From Litorimonas sp046250185 (GTDB taxonomy: Bacteria > Pseudomonadota > Alphaproteobacteria > Caulobacterales > Maricaulaceae): a stretch of 64,000 bases of DNA. How positions within the stretch are numbered: position 1 is the stretch's first letter; the number at the start of each line of letters is the position of its first letter. Both the position numbers and the translations under genes were made by a program. A model generated the notes under the pieces. The model did no database searches, had not been told where the DNA came from, and saw only the letters and a program-made list of their open reading frames with translations. Positions 16,676-25,922 of the stretch are shown one piece after another. Where the stretch lies: the NCBI RefSeq assembly GCF_046250185.1, contig NZ_CP176469.1; one strand, given 5' to 3'.

Positions 16676-16737
16676 TTATCCCCAAATAATTTATGATCTG
16701 CGGTTTTTACCTACTATATATTGATTTCTGTGGATAG
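16676..16737. promoter_or_regulatory. DnaA-box-like sites upstream of gcrA
   Basis: TTATCCCCA (16676-16684) and, on the other strand, CTATCCACA (16729-16737) each match the DnaA box TTATCCACA at eight of nine positions. A weaker seven-of-nine match lies near 16785. In Caulobacter DnaA activates gcrA, so sites here would fit. No GANTC methylation site is present in this gap. Confidence 0.45.
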
Positions 16738-16833
16738 GTGGAGGGAAATATCTTGTGGTTTTCGCTGGGCTTGCTACGACATGTTGTGGAAATGGTGGGC
16801 CGGGGGGTCTACTGAAATCAATATATAGGGGGT
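16709..16833. repeat. Long inverted repeat in the gcrA upstream gap
   Basis: CTATATATTGATTTCTGT (16714-16731) is the near-exact reverse complement (17 of 18) of ACTGAAATCAATATATAG (16811-16828), with 79 bases between them. The partial match extends a few bases further out. It could be a paired operator, a large hairpin, or the ends of a small mobile element. The arms are far more AT-rich than the sequence between them. Confidence 0.7.
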
Positions 16834-16878
16834 GCGCGCTATCTCGGCGCGGCGACTTCGAATAAAGGGAATTATACC

Positions 16879-17400
16879 ATGGCATGGACAGAGGATCGCG
16901 TTGCGACACTGACGAAATTATGGGCGGACGGGCTATCAGCGAGCCAAATCGCCAAGCAATTAGGCGGCGTCACGCGCAATGCCGTGATTGGTAAAGTCCA
17001 CCGTCTCGGCCTGTCAGGTCGCGCCAAACCTTCCAGCCCGCGTAAAAAGGCGACAGCGGCCGCGCAACCTTCCGCGCCGCGCACGCGGACTGTCAGGGCG
17101 CCCGCGACCCCGCGCAAGCCACGTGTCGTCGTCGAGATCGCACAGCCAGAACCGCCGCTGGAAGCCAAGCCATTATCGAACGGTGAATTTGCAACGATCC
17201 TAACCCTAACAGATCACATGTGTAAGTGGCCGATTGGCGATCCGTCCAAAACAGATTTCCGCTTTTGTGGCCGCAAGACAGATCCCGATGAGCCGTATTG
17301 CAAAGCGCACAGCATGGTGGCCTATCAGCCGTCACGCCGTCGCGGTTCAAACCAAAAAGCGATCGGTCCGAACCCTACGAGCCGCAAGCGCTTGATGTAG
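16879..17400 (+). CDS. gcrA: GcrA cell-cycle regulator
   Basis: GcrA (173 residues) is an alphaproteobacterial transcription factor that binds sigma70-RNA polymerase and activates promoters carrying CcrM-methylated GANTC sites. The N-terminal helix-turn-helix (residues 1-45) shows the family start M-A-W-T-E-D-R-V and the segment T-R-N-A-V-I-G-K-V-H-R-L. A basic Ala/Pro-rich linker follows. The C-terminal sigma-interacting domain has C-K-W-P-I-G-D-P, F-x-F-C-G and P-Y-C-x-x-H. AAGGGA lies upstream of the ATG. The gap before it holds DnaA-box-like sites and an inverted repeat. A strong terminator follows, so it is monocistronic. Confidence 0.96.
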   Translation: MAWTEDRVATLTKLWADGLSASQIAKQLGGVTRNAVIGKVHRLGLSGRAKPSSPRKKATAAAQPSAPRTRTVRAPATPRKPRVVVEIAQPEPPLEAKPLSNGEFATILTLTDHMCKWPIGDPSKTDFRFCGRKTDPDEPYCKAHSMVAYQPSRRRGSNQKAIGPNPTSRKRLM

Positions 17401-17422
17401 GAATTTCCACTCGCAGCTAATT

Positions 17423-17458
17423 TACCCGCGCTTCATTCATTTGAAGGGCGGGTTTTTT
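17423..17458 (+). terminator. Rho-independent terminator of gcrA
   Basis: ACCCGCGCTTC pairs with GAAGGGCGGGT and is followed by TTTTTT, 22 bases after the gcrA stop. Confidence 0.88.
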
Positions 17459-17547
17459 GTGCGCCCATCATAATTACTAATCCCATCATTAGCGTTTTGC
17501 CGCGAATTTCATTGCACGTTTTCAATTCAGTCAGATAAAGCGAAGCT

Positions 17548-18927
17548 ATGTTATCTGTGCTTGATATTTTCCGCGTTGGCATTGGGCCGTCCTCTAGCCA
17601 TACTGTCGGCCCCATGCGGATTGCCCTACGCTTTCGCCAACGCCTGCGCAAAAAAGGATTGGTCGAGAGAACTGCCCGGATCAAAGTTATTTTCCGCGGC
17701 TCGCTTGCCTTCACGGGGCAAGGTCACGGGACAATGCGCGCGACAATGTTGGGCTTGCTTGGCTTTACACCAGAAACGATTGATATGGCGAAAGCCGAAG
17801 CGAAGCTGGTCGCGCTGGCGCGTGAGAAAACGCTGACATGGAAAGGTCATGTGATCAGCTTTGATCTGGATGACGACTTGATCCTGGACTATGAAACCCC
17901 GACCAATTTGCACCCCAATGAGATGACGCTGCGCTCGCTGGACGCGAACGGAAAATGCCTCGACAAGCGAACCTATTACTCGACAGGCGGCGGCTTCATC
18001 GCCAGCCATGTGCAAATGTCAAAACCTGTGCGCAATGACATTATTCCGACCGCAGCAGACGTGCCGCATGTCTTCAACTCAGCCGCCGAGCTGCTCGCGA
18101 TTTGTCACAGCGAGGGTATTAACTTCGCCGATGTGATCCGCCTTAACGAAGCCGCCATGCGCCCCTGCGCGGAGACGGACGCGGCGCTGGATCATATCAC
18201 AGAGGTCATGATGGGCTGCATTGAACGGGGTCTGAGAACAGAGGGAATTCTGCCGGGCGGGCTGAAAGTCAATCGCCGTGCCGCGAAACTCTGGGCGCGG
18301 CTGCAAGGCAATCTTGGCTCGAATGAAAAAGAGAGCCTGTTTGATTGGCTCAATGTCTTCGCTATGGCGGTGAACGAAGAAAACGCGGCGGGTGGGCAAG
18401 TCGTTACCGCGCCGACCAACGGAGCCGCAGGGATTATTCCAGCCGTGCTGCGATATTACACGGGCAATGATCAAGGGCAGCCAGATATGGCGAAGTGTCG
18501 GACGTTCTTGTTGACGGCGGGGGCGATTGGGCTTCTATATAAACAACGCGCCTCGATCAGCGGTGCAGAGATGGGGTGCCAAGGTGAAGTCGGCGTGGCG
18601 TGTTCCATGGCGGCGGGCGGCCTCGCCGCGATTTGGGGCGGCACTCCGATCCAGATCGCCAATGCGGCCGAAATCGGCATGGAGCATAATCTCGGCCTGA
18701 CATGCGATCCAGTTGGTGGCCTGGTGCAAATTCCGTGTATCGAGCGCAACGCCATCGGCGCCGTCAAAGCCGCTAACGCCGCCCGCCTCTCGCTCCACGG
18801 CACAGAACACTCCAAAGTCAGCCTCGACCAAGTCATCGAAACCATGCGCCAAACCGGCCTCGACATGAGTTCCAAATATAAAGAGACTAGCCAAGGTGGG
18901 TTAGCGGTGAATGTGGTGGAGTGTTGA
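17548..18927 (+). CDS. sdaA: L-serine ammonia-lyase (iron-sulfur type)
   Basis: This 459-residue enzyme deaminates L-serine to pyruvate using a [4Fe-4S] cluster. The beta domain starts with the signature D-I-F-R-V-G-I-G-P-S-S-S-H-T-V-G-P-M (near 6-23). The alpha domain carries the cluster cysteines in G-C-Q-G-E-V-G-V-A-C-S-M-A and C-D-P-V-G-G-L-V-Q-I-P-C. Both domains are on one chain, as in type 1 and 2 enzymes. The first ATG after the gcrA terminator gives the family N-terminus, and no earlier extension is needed. It is transcribed alone. Confidence 0.95.
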   Translation: MLSVLDIFRVGIGPSSSHTVGPMRIALRFRQRLRKKGLVERTARIKVIFRGSLAFTGQGHGTMRATMLGLLGFTPETIDMAKAEAKLVALAREKTLTWKGHVISFDLDDDLILDYETPTNLHPNEMTLRSLDANGKCLDKRTYYSTGGGFIASHVQMSKPVRNDIIPTAADVPHVFNSAAELLAICHSEGINFADVIRLNEAAMRPCAETDAALDHITEVMMGCIERGLRTEGILPGGLKVNRRAAKLWARLQGNLGSNEKESLFDWLNVFAMAVNEENAAGGQVVTAPTNGAAGIIPAVLRYYTGNDQGQPDMAKCRTFLLTAGAIGLLYKQRASISGAEMGCQGEVGVACSMAAGGLAAIWGGTPIQIANAAEIGMEHNLGLTCDPVGGLVQIPCIERNAIGAVKAANAARLSLHGTEHSKVSLDQVIETMRQTGLDMSSKYKETSQGGLAVNVVEC

Positions 18928-19004
18928 GGGGGGCCTGATTTGGGGCAAGGCGCACTTTAAAACTATGGATAGTCAATTTGAAAATTTTGCACTAACTAAT
19001 CAGA

Positions 19005-20168
19005 ATGAATTATTTGAACGGACACTCTTCTAGCTTTTGGGACAAGTTTGAGAGCAATCGCCAAGCGCAGTTTTGGCTTCTGCAGTTCGTAGGGTGGGGC
19101 GGTTTATGCGTTATCACTTTTTTGTCTTTGACAGTCTGGTATGGTGCGCCGAATTGGCGTCATGTCAGCCATACTCTAATTCAAGCAATAATCGGTATGC
19201 TGCTTAGCCTGCCACTTAGATATATTTACCGCAGATATTGGAACACACGACTTCTAAAGCAATTTTTTGTTGTTGTTATCTCCGTCACCATAATCAGTGC
19301 GATCTGGACAGCCTTAAGAATGCAAACATTTTTATGGTTGGGCGAAGAATACGATATTTGGAAAGACTTTGGTGGGTGGTATTTCGGGTCTTTTATGGTC
19401 TTTTTCAGCTGGGCCGCCTTGTATTACGGCGTTAAATTTTACCTGGCTCTGCAACGCGCGCAAGAACAGCGCTACATCGCCACGCAGAACATGCAAGAAG
19501 AGCAGCTAAAGCGCCTATTAGCTGAAACGGGTTCGAGGGACGCTCAAATTAAAATGCTGCGCTATCAGTTAAATCCGCATTTCTTATTTAATACTTTAAA
19601 CTCAATCTCTGCCTTAGTGAAAACGAAACGGTCTGAACAAGCACGCACGATGATCTCGCAGCTCAGTGATTTTTTACGTTTTTCACTTGATAATGACGCC
19701 AGTCAGATGGTGAATTTAGCGAGTGAGGTGAAGGCTCTGAAGCTATACCTAGATATTGAAAAAGTGCGTTATGGCGATCGCTTAAAGCTAAAGTTCAATA
19801 TTGATGATGCGGCCTATTCATCATTCGTGCCTAGTTTGATCCTTCAGCCTTTGATTGAAAATGCCCTCAAATTTGCCGTTGCGGGGAGGGTGGAAGGCGG
19901 CACTATTCATGTGTCTGCACGGGTCGATAGCGATAAATTGTTCCTAACCGTTGAGGATAGTGGGTCGGGCTTAGACGCAAGCGCACATAAGAATGACCCC
20001 GAGGTTTCTTTCTCAAAAGGCGTGGGTTTGAAAAATATTACAGACCGCCTGCAATCCCATTACGGCGATGCGGCTGACCTGAAATTCGAAAGGTCTAAAT
20101 TGGGAGGGTTGTCGGCCAGGATCGTTTTGCCATTGGAGCCAGTGCAAGCCTTAGAGGCGGCTTTATGA
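19005..20168 (+). CDS. LytS/AlgZ-type sensor histidine kinase
   Basis: This 387-residue kinase has four predicted membrane segments (about 25-45, 58-75, 85-105 and 127-148), then a coiled-coil helix and the His_kinase domain. The phosphorylated His192 lies in Q-L-N-P-H-F-L-F-N-T-L-N-S, and the ATP-binding domain has L-I-E-N-A-L-K-F-A and D-S-G-S-G-L. This type usually phosphorylates a LytTR response regulator, which here follows with an ATGA overlap. There is no periplasmic sensor domain, so the membrane part is probably the sensor. It opens the locus that includes a TonB receptor, GH3 enzyme and sugar symporter. No ribosome site is obvious. Confidence 0.93.
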   Translation: MNYLNGHSSSFWDKFESNRQAQFWLLQFVGWGGLCVITFLSLTVWYGAPNWRHVSHTLIQAIIGMLLSLPLRYIYRRYWNTRLLKQFFVVVISVTIISAIWTALRMQTFLWLGEEYDIWKDFGGWYFGSFMVFFSWAALYYGVKFYLALQRAQEQRYIATQNMQEEQLKRLLAETGSRDAQIKMLRYQLNPHFLFNTLNSISALVKTKRSEQARTMISQLSDFLRFSLDNDASQMVNLASEVKALKLYLDIEKVRYGDRLKLKFNIDDAAYSSFVPSLILQPLIENALKFAVAGRVEGGTIHVSARVDSDKLFLTVEDSGSGLDASAHKNDPEVSFSKGVGLKNITDRLQSHYGDAADLKFERSKLGGLSARIVLPLEPVQALEAAL

Positions 20169-20965
20169 ACTTTAAAGTAGTTATAGTCGACGATGAACCG
20201 CTGGCCCTAAACCTGTTGTCTGCAATATTGGCCGATATAGACGATCTTGAAATCGTGGCAGAATGCCGAAACGGCCGCGAAGCCGTTGACGCAGTCCTTA
20301 TGCATCAGCCTGATATATTATTTCTCGATATTCAAATGCCAGAAATGAACGGCTTTGACGTTATTGCCGCCATTCAAAACGACATTATGCCAAAGGTGAT
20401 TTTTACAACAGCCTATGCTGAATTTGCGATTGATGCCTTTAAAGTGCAGGCGATTGATTATGTTCTCAAACCGCTCGAAGATCAGGCTATTATTGAAAGT
20501 GTGGCACGGGCGCGCTCAGTGTTGGAAGCGGGTCTGCCCTACCGCACAAAGCCTGAACTTCTGACGGCTTTGCATGATATTTCGCAGCGTGTCGGCGATT
20601 CACATAAGGCCCCTAGCAATGCGGTGGCCACCAAGAACAGCGCCTTGATCGTGAAAGATACCGACCGAATTTCCTTTCTAGATAAAGATAGAATCGAGTG
20701 GCTCGAAGCGGCGGGAGACTATGTCTGCATCCACATTGAGGGCACAACACGATTAATTCGATCGACTTTGAAAGCAGTCGAAAAGGAGCTTGGCGGGGCA
20801 CAATTCAAACGAATTCATCGCTCCACCATACTCAATATATCTTACATCAAAGACATCGTACCTGCGCTTAAAGGTGAAGCGCATGCAATTATGCGGGATG
20901 GATCACAGCTGAAGGTGAGTCGGCGTTATGGTGGCGAAATCCGCGATTTATTTCGTAAGAATTGA
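20165..20965 (+). CDS. LytTR-family response regulator
   Basis: The receiver domain (1-120) has V-D-D-E at 8-11, the phosphoryl-acceptor Asp55 in L-F-L-D-I-Q-M-P, T-T-A-Y and the conserved Lys in V-L-K-P-L. A linker leads to the LytTR DNA-binding domain (about 165-266), with the family segments I-E-W-L-E-A-A-G-D-Y and F-x-R-I-H-R-S-T-I-L-N. It is translationally coupled to the kinase. The likely target is the TonB receptor operon 112 bases downstream; this is inference from position. Confidence 0.95.
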   Translation: MNFKVVIVDDEPLALNLLSAILADIDDLEIVAECRNGREAVDAVLMHQPDILFLDIQMPEMNGFDVIAAIQNDIMPKVIFTTAYAEFAIDAFKVQAIDYVLKPLEDQAIIESVARARSVLEAGLPYRTKPELLTALHDISQRVGDSHKAPSNAVATKNSALIVKDTDRISFLDKDRIEWLEAAGDYVCIHIEGTTRLIRSTLKAVEKELGGAQFKRIHRSTILNISYIKDIVPALKGEAHAIMRDGSQLKVSRRYGGEIRDLFRKN

Positions 20966-21077
20966 CTAATTTTTCCAACTCACCTTATCAAAAGTCCACT
21001 TCACCGCATTTGCCTTGTGCTCGAAATTATACTCCCCCTAGAACATGACAAAGAAGTCATAAACTCAGGGGAAGATC

Positions 21078-23927
21078 ATGCAAAATGATACCACACACAC
21101 ATCTAAACTTATGAAACTTGGCGGCGCATCCATCTGCGCTATGGTCATGGCCCTGTCTGTCTCGGCCCCCGCGGCGGCGCAACAAAGCAGCACAATTATT
21201 GACAATGAAGACGGGTCTTCAGAAGTTATCATCACGGTTGAGCGCCGGGCACAATCTCTGCAAGATTATGCAGGCACAGCGGCCGCGATCTCTGGTGACG
21301 AATTAAAACTACTTGGTATCACCGATTTTCAAGAAATTGATGGAAAGATTCCGGGACTGTCCATTGCCAACAATCAAGGCAATGTCGAAGTTTACATTCG
21401 CGGCGTCGGTTCATCCAATAATACGGAATTAGGTGACCCTGCGGCGGCCTTCCATTTTAACGACGTCTATCTCCCTCGACCTGCTGGTATCGGTGCAGCG
21501 TTTTTTGATATTGAGCGTGTTGAAGTTAACATCGGGCCACAAGGTACGCTACGCGGCCGGAACGCAACGGCTGGCTCTATCAATGCTATTCCATGGAAAC
21601 CAGGTCTTGGCCAGTTTGACGCGCTCCTCGAAGCTGGGATCGGTAATTACGGCGAAACAACTGTTGAAGCCATGATTAATGCGCCGATCGGTGAGAATTC
21701 TGCTCTGCGTCTTGCCGCGTTCAAATTGGATCACGATAGCTATTATCAAAATATCTCGCCTTGCTCTACGACGCTGGCCATTCCCGTTGGCTCTTGTGAA
21801 GACGAAGGTGTTGGTGTGGCTGAAGCGGCAGATGATATGGGTCTGCGCGCAACGTTCTTAACAGAGCCGACTGACGCCCTGACTTTCACAGTCACGGCCG
21901 ACTATAATGAAAATAAAGGCACAGGCTATACGGGCACAAATTACGCCAACCCCCTCGGCAATGATATTTTGCCAGAGGATATTGATGACCCTCGCAAAGT
22001 TTATGGCCGCGCCATTACACCAGAAGAGGACACAGTTCATCAGGGCATTAAAGGTCATATTGAATATGACGGAAATGGCTGGAACGCTGAGTATATCGGC
22101 TCGTTCCGTGACCTGGTTTATGATTATGAGTTTGTGACGCCTGCAGGGCCGCAATATGACGGCGCGCTTGATACTTTTGACGCACTGACATTTGATAATT
22201 TCTCGCGTATTCGCTTCATCACAGACTCCGAGTCTATGGTGCATGAATTCCGTCTCTTCTCCGATAACGATTCTAGGCTAACGTGGAGTGTGGGGGCTTT
22301 CTATTTTGACGAAGCTCAGCGTACATTCCTCGGCACGACGGGCGATAGAAATCCATTCTTCACAGGCGTCGAGTTCAATCAAACGACCGATACCGAGAGC
22401 TATTCATTCTATGGTGACGCGACATATAACATCTCTGATAGCTTCCGCGTCACAGGTGGCTTGCGCTTTACGGATGATCATAAAGAGCGTTTCGGCGTCA
22501 ATGCGCGCTACCAATTCATCATCGGCACGGCTGGCTTTGGGTGTTGTCAAGGGACAGGCGTTGGCACGGAAGGGTTTGAATTTGCGGGCCTAGACCGCAC
22601 GATTTTCAACCCCAATACAGACGGGTCTGTCGATATAAATACGGGCAACCCCACACTGAGCGATGACGAGATTCTGGCATTCTATTTTGATGGTATCGCC
22701 CGCAATGGGGGTCGCGATGGCCTCAGCACGATCTATGCGAACGGCATTGTCGAAGGTGGTGCGCCGCCAGCAGATCACCCGCTATGTGCAGGCTTGACCC
22801 TCACTGCGGATTGTCCAGTTGCGAACGGGCAAGACCCTTTCTTTGACGATCAATTAGACGGTCGGATTTCCTTCGCAGTCCTCGGCGGCAATTCTATTGC
22901 TCTGCAGAACGGCTCACTCGATAATGATTTCGTCGATTGGCGTGCGCGGATGGAATATGATCTGGATGATAATCACTTGCTCTACGGCTTGGTCGCCACA
23001 GGTAACAAATCTGGCGGCTTCAATGACAACGTCCCGGGCACAGAGGGTTTGGCCTCATTTAGCCCAAACACAAGTGCGCCAGCCGCGTTTGATTCGGATA
23101 CACTAGCCCCGACATATGGCCCTGAAAAATTGACTTTGTTTGAACTGGGATCAAAAAACGAGTTTGATATCGGCGATAATGCTGCGACGTTTAATGTGTC
23201 GGCTTTCTACTATGACTATAACGATTTGCAGCTGACCAGCCTGCTTTCAACAGCGCAAATCTTTGACATACAAGGTATCGATTTAACAGACGAACAGCGG
23301 CAAAATCTTGGCGGCAATGTCGTGGCGTTCACCTTCAACGCGTCTGACGCTGAAATTTACGGTGCTCAGTTTGAAGGCGGTATTCAACTGCCTGGCGACT
23401 TAAATATTGACGCAACTTTATTGTGGCTCAAGGAAGCGCGCGTCACGAATGCTAATGAAATTCAAGATAGCCGGTATCAGGCTGACGCTGATATTAGAGA
23501 CGATGAAGGGAATCCAATCAATGCCGTCAATCGCTCAATCGATGGAAACCGCCTCATTAAAACACCAGAGTGGCAGTTTAACAGCTCGATCTCTAAAGCG
23601 GTTAATCTTGACAGTGGTTCCATTGATGGCGTCCTGTCCGTTGGATATCGCTCCTCACAGCATATGACGATCTTTAATGGGATTGACTATAATCCTGACG
23701 ACGATACCGACCTTCGTCTGAACGACACAGTTAAAGGATACTGGACATTTGATGCGGGTGCTGGATACTCACACGGCGATGACGGCAAATGGCGCTTGGA
23801 GGGCTATGTGTCCAACATCACCAATCAGCAAAAGGAACAAGCCATTATTATCACGCAGTTTGATAATACGCGCTTCTTCTCACGCCCTCGCACATATGGC
23901 GTAAGACTTCGGGTACGTTTCCCGTAA
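21078..23927 (+). CDS. TonB-dependent outer-membrane receptor
   Basis: This 949-residue receptor has a signal peptide (cleavage after A-P-A-A-A-Q, about residue 35), a plug domain (about 50-170, with A-G-T-A-A-A-I-S-G-D-E-L and the G-T-L-R-G-R-N-A-T-A-G-S-I-N segment) and a 22-strand barrel ending Y-G-V-R-L-R-V-R-F-P. It moves a bulky ligand across the outer membrane using TonB energy. The Asp/Asn-rich extracellular loops with Cys pairs and the neighbouring GH3 enzyme and sugar symporter suggest an oligosaccharide rather than iron. AGGGG precedes the start. No SusD partner is present, as expected outside Bacteroidota. Confidence 0.95.
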   Translation: MQNDTTHTSKLMKLGGASICAMVMALSVSAPAAAQQSSTIIDNEDGSSEVIITVERRAQSLQDYAGTAAAISGDELKLLGITDFQEIDGKIPGLSIANNQGNVEVYIRGVGSSNNTELGDPAAAFHFNDVYLPRPAGIGAAFFDIERVEVNIGPQGTLRGRNATAGSINAIPWKPGLGQFDALLEAGIGNYGETTVEAMINAPIGENSALRLAAFKLDHDSYYQNISPCSTTLAIPVGSCEDEGVGVAEAADDMGLRATFLTEPTDALTFTVTADYNENKGTGYTGTNYANPLGNDILPEDIDDPRKVYGRAITPEEDTVHQGIKGHIEYDGNGWNAEYIGSFRDLVYDYEFVTPAGPQYDGALDTFDALTFDNFSRIRFITDSESMVHEFRLFSDNDSRLTWSVGAFYFDEAQRTFLGTTGDRNPFFTGVEFNQTTDTESYSFYGDATYNISDSFRVTGGLRFTDDHKERFGVNARYQFIIGTAGFGCCQGTGVGTEGFEFAGLDRTIFNPNTDGSVDINTGNPTLSDDEILAFYFDGIARNGGRDGLSTIYANGIVEGGAPPADHPLCAGLTLTADCPVANGQDPFFDDQLDGRISFAVLGGNSIALQNGSLDNDFVDWRARMEYDLDDNHLLYGLVATGNKSGGFNDNVPGTEGLASFSPNTSAPAAFDSDTLAPTYGPEKLTLFELGSKNEFDIGDNAATFNVSAFYYDYNDLQLTSLLSTAQIFDIQGIDLTDEQRQNLGGNVVAFTFNASDAEIYGAQFEGGIQLPGDLNIDATLLWLKEARVTNANEIQDSRYQADADIRDDEGNPINAVNRSIDGNRLIKTPEWQFNSSISKAVNLDSGSIDGVLSVGYRSSQHMTIFNGIDYNPDDDTDLRLNDTVKGYWTFDAGAGYSHGDDGKWRLEGYVSNITNQQKEQAIIITQFDNTRFFSRPRTYGVRLRVRFP

Positions 23928-23934
23928 TTCAGTC

Positions 23935-23960
23935 TGGGCCGCTTCCGGGCGGCCCATTTA
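23935..23960 (+). terminator. Hairpin between TonB receptor and GH3 gene
   Basis: TGGGCCGC pairs with GCGGCCCA around a six-base loop and is followed by TTTATTT. As an intra-operon hairpin it could terminate most transcripts, giving more receptor than enzyme. Confidence 0.7.
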
Positions 23961-23992
23961 TTTCAAACGAAATTCGGCTTACGGAAAAGATC

Positions 23993-25903
23993 ATGGTTGT
24001 TGCCCATCCCCTCAAATCTCGTCTTCTAGGTTTGATCCTCACGACTGCGCTCGTGGCTTGTTCCCCCAACTCTATCGCTGATGACGGGGTTTGGCCGAAA
24101 GTGCGCAGCCCTATCGCGCAAGACGCGGAGATCGAAGCGAAGATCGACTCGCTCTTGGCGCAGATGAGCGTTGAACAAAAAGTGGGTCAAATGATCCAGG
24201 CTGAGATAAAATCAATCTCCCCCGATGACGCTGCAGAATACCATATCGGCTCTATCCTAAACGGGGGTGGCTCTTGGCCAACGGACAAGGCGGATGGCCC
24301 GTTAGGGGCGTGGCTCTCTATGGCAAACCTGTTTTATGGTGCGTCGATGGATACAGGTGATGATCGCTTGGCCATTCCAATTTTGTGGGGCACAGATGCC
24401 GTTCACGGTCATAATAACGTCGTCGGGGCGACGATCTTTCCCCACAATATCGGCTTAGGAGCCGCCAATAATCCTGACTTAATGCGAGATATTGGAACCG
24501 TCACAGCGCGAGAAGTCGCCGTAACAGGCATTGATTGGACTTTCGCGCCGACCGTTGCCGTTGCCAGAGACGCTCGCTGGGGCCGCACTTATGAGAGCTA
24601 TTCCGAGAAGCCAAACATTGTCGCCAATTTATCAAAAGAATTTGTTGTTGGGCTACAAGGTCATCCTGCATTGGATAATTTCCTGTCAGAGCAAAAGATC
24701 ATCGCCACAGCGAAACATTTCATTGGGGACGGCGGGACTGCAAACGGGAAAGACCAAGGCGAAACGACCCTGACAGAGCAAGAGCTATTTGACATTCACG
24801 GTCAAGGTTACGTGACAACGCTCGGTGTCGGCGCGCAGACAGTTATGGCTAGCTTTAATAGCTGGAACGGCGAGAAGCTCCACGGCAGCAAATACATGCT
24901 GACTGATGTGCTGAAAGGCCAGATGGGATTTGACGGTCTGGTCGTTGGTGACTGGAATGGTCATGCCCAAATTGAAGGCTGCACTAATGCGTCCTGCCCG
25001 CAAGCGATCAATGCTGGCGTAGATTTGATCATGGTGCCAGAGGACTGGAAAGCGTTTTCACAAAATACGATTTCTCAAGTCAAGGCAGGTGACATCCCTA
25101 TGTCCCGCGTCGATGACGCCGTCCGCCGTATTCTTCGCGTGAAATATCGGGCGGGTATGTTTGACAGTGGGAAGCCGTCAGAACACGCACTTGCGGGCCG
25201 GGCCAAGCTGCTGGGTCATGCGGATCATCGCGCTATCGCACGTCAAGCTGTCAGCGAGTCGCTCGTCTTGCTTAAAAATGATGGCGTGCTGCCGATAAAT
25301 CCCAATTCACGCATTTTGGTGGCGGGATCAGGCGCCGATAACCCTGCGCTGCAATCAGGTGGCTGGACGGTCACGTGGCAAGGCCGCCATATCGAAACGC
25401 GCGCTCTCAACCCCCGTAAGTATTATAAAGGTCATACAACGATTGCAGATGGCATTCGCGATGCAGCGGCATCAGCGGGCGGCGAAACTCTCGCCAAACC
25501 TGATCCAGACACTCGCCCTGATGTCGCGATCATCGTGTTTGGGGAAACGCCCTATGCCGAATTCGAGGGGGATTTGGCGAATTTAGATTTTGATTTATTG
25601 GACAATGAAGATTTCAAATTGATGCAGTCCTTAAAATCTGACGGTGTCCCTGTGGTAGCTGTCTTTTTAACAGGGCGCCCGCGCGGCGTAGACGCCGCGA
25701 TTGATCTGGCGGATGCTTTCGTCACGGCTTGGTTGCCAGGCAGCGAGGGCGCTGGCGTCGCTGACGTTTTGATAGCCGCGCCAGACGGAAGCCCAAGACA
25801 AAATTTTAAAGGTAAGCTACCTTTTTCTTGGCCCGCAAATGGCGTATCGTCCACAGATAATGAAGATGTAAAATATAAAGTTGGGTATGGCCTGACTTAC
25901 TGA
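23993..25903 (+). CDS. Glycoside hydrolase family 3 beta-glucosidase-type lipoprotein
   Basis: This 636-residue enzyme should hydrolyse beta-glucosidic bonds from the non-reducing end. The N-terminal signal ends at L-V-A-C (Cys23), a likely lipobox. The (beta/alpha)8 domain has G-T-D-A-V-H-G-H-N near 130-140, A-K-H-F-I-G-D-G-G and the nucleophile Asp320 in V-V-G-D-W-N-G-H. The second domain begins near 420 with L-L-K-N-D-G-V-L-P-I. A Y-K-V-G-Y-G-L-T-Y tail closes it; many exo-1,3/1,4-glucanases of the family run about 200 residues further, so this is a short form. It is probably periplasmic, cutting oligosaccharides brought in by the TonB receptor. Beta-1,3- or beta-1,4-glucan specificity cannot be read from sequence. 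Confidence 0.93.
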   Translation: MVVAHPLKSRLLGLILTTALVACSPNSIADDGVWPKVRSPIAQDAEIEAKIDSLLAQMSVEQKVGQMIQAEIKSISPDDAAEYHIGSILNGGGSWPTDKADGPLGAWLSMANLFYGASMDTGDDRLAIPILWGTDAVHGHNNVVGATIFPHNIGLGAANNPDLMRDIGTVTAREVAVTGIDWTFAPTVAVARDARWGRTYESYSEKPNIVANLSKEFVVGLQGHPALDNFLSEQKIIATAKHFIGDGGTANGKDQGETTLTEQELFDIHGQGYVTTLGVGAQTVMASFNSWNGEKLHGSKYMLTDVLKGQMGFDGLVVGDWNGHAQIEGCTNASCPQAINAGVDLIMVPEDWKAFSQNTISQVKAGDIPMSRVDDAVRRILRVKYRAGMFDSGKPSEHALAGRAKLLGHADHRAIARQAVSESLVLLKNDGVLPINPNSRILVAGSGADNPALQSGGWTVTWQGRHIETRALNPRKYYKGHTTIADGIRDAAASAGGETLAKPDPDTRPDVAIIVFGETPYAEFEGDLANLDFDLLDNEDFKLMQSLKSDGVPVVAVFLTGRPRGVDAAIDLADAFVTAWLPGSEGAGVADVLIAAPDGSPRQNFKGKLPFSWPANGVSSTDNEDVKYKVGYGLTY

Positions 25904-25922
25904 TCAGGCTAAGGGGAATTCA

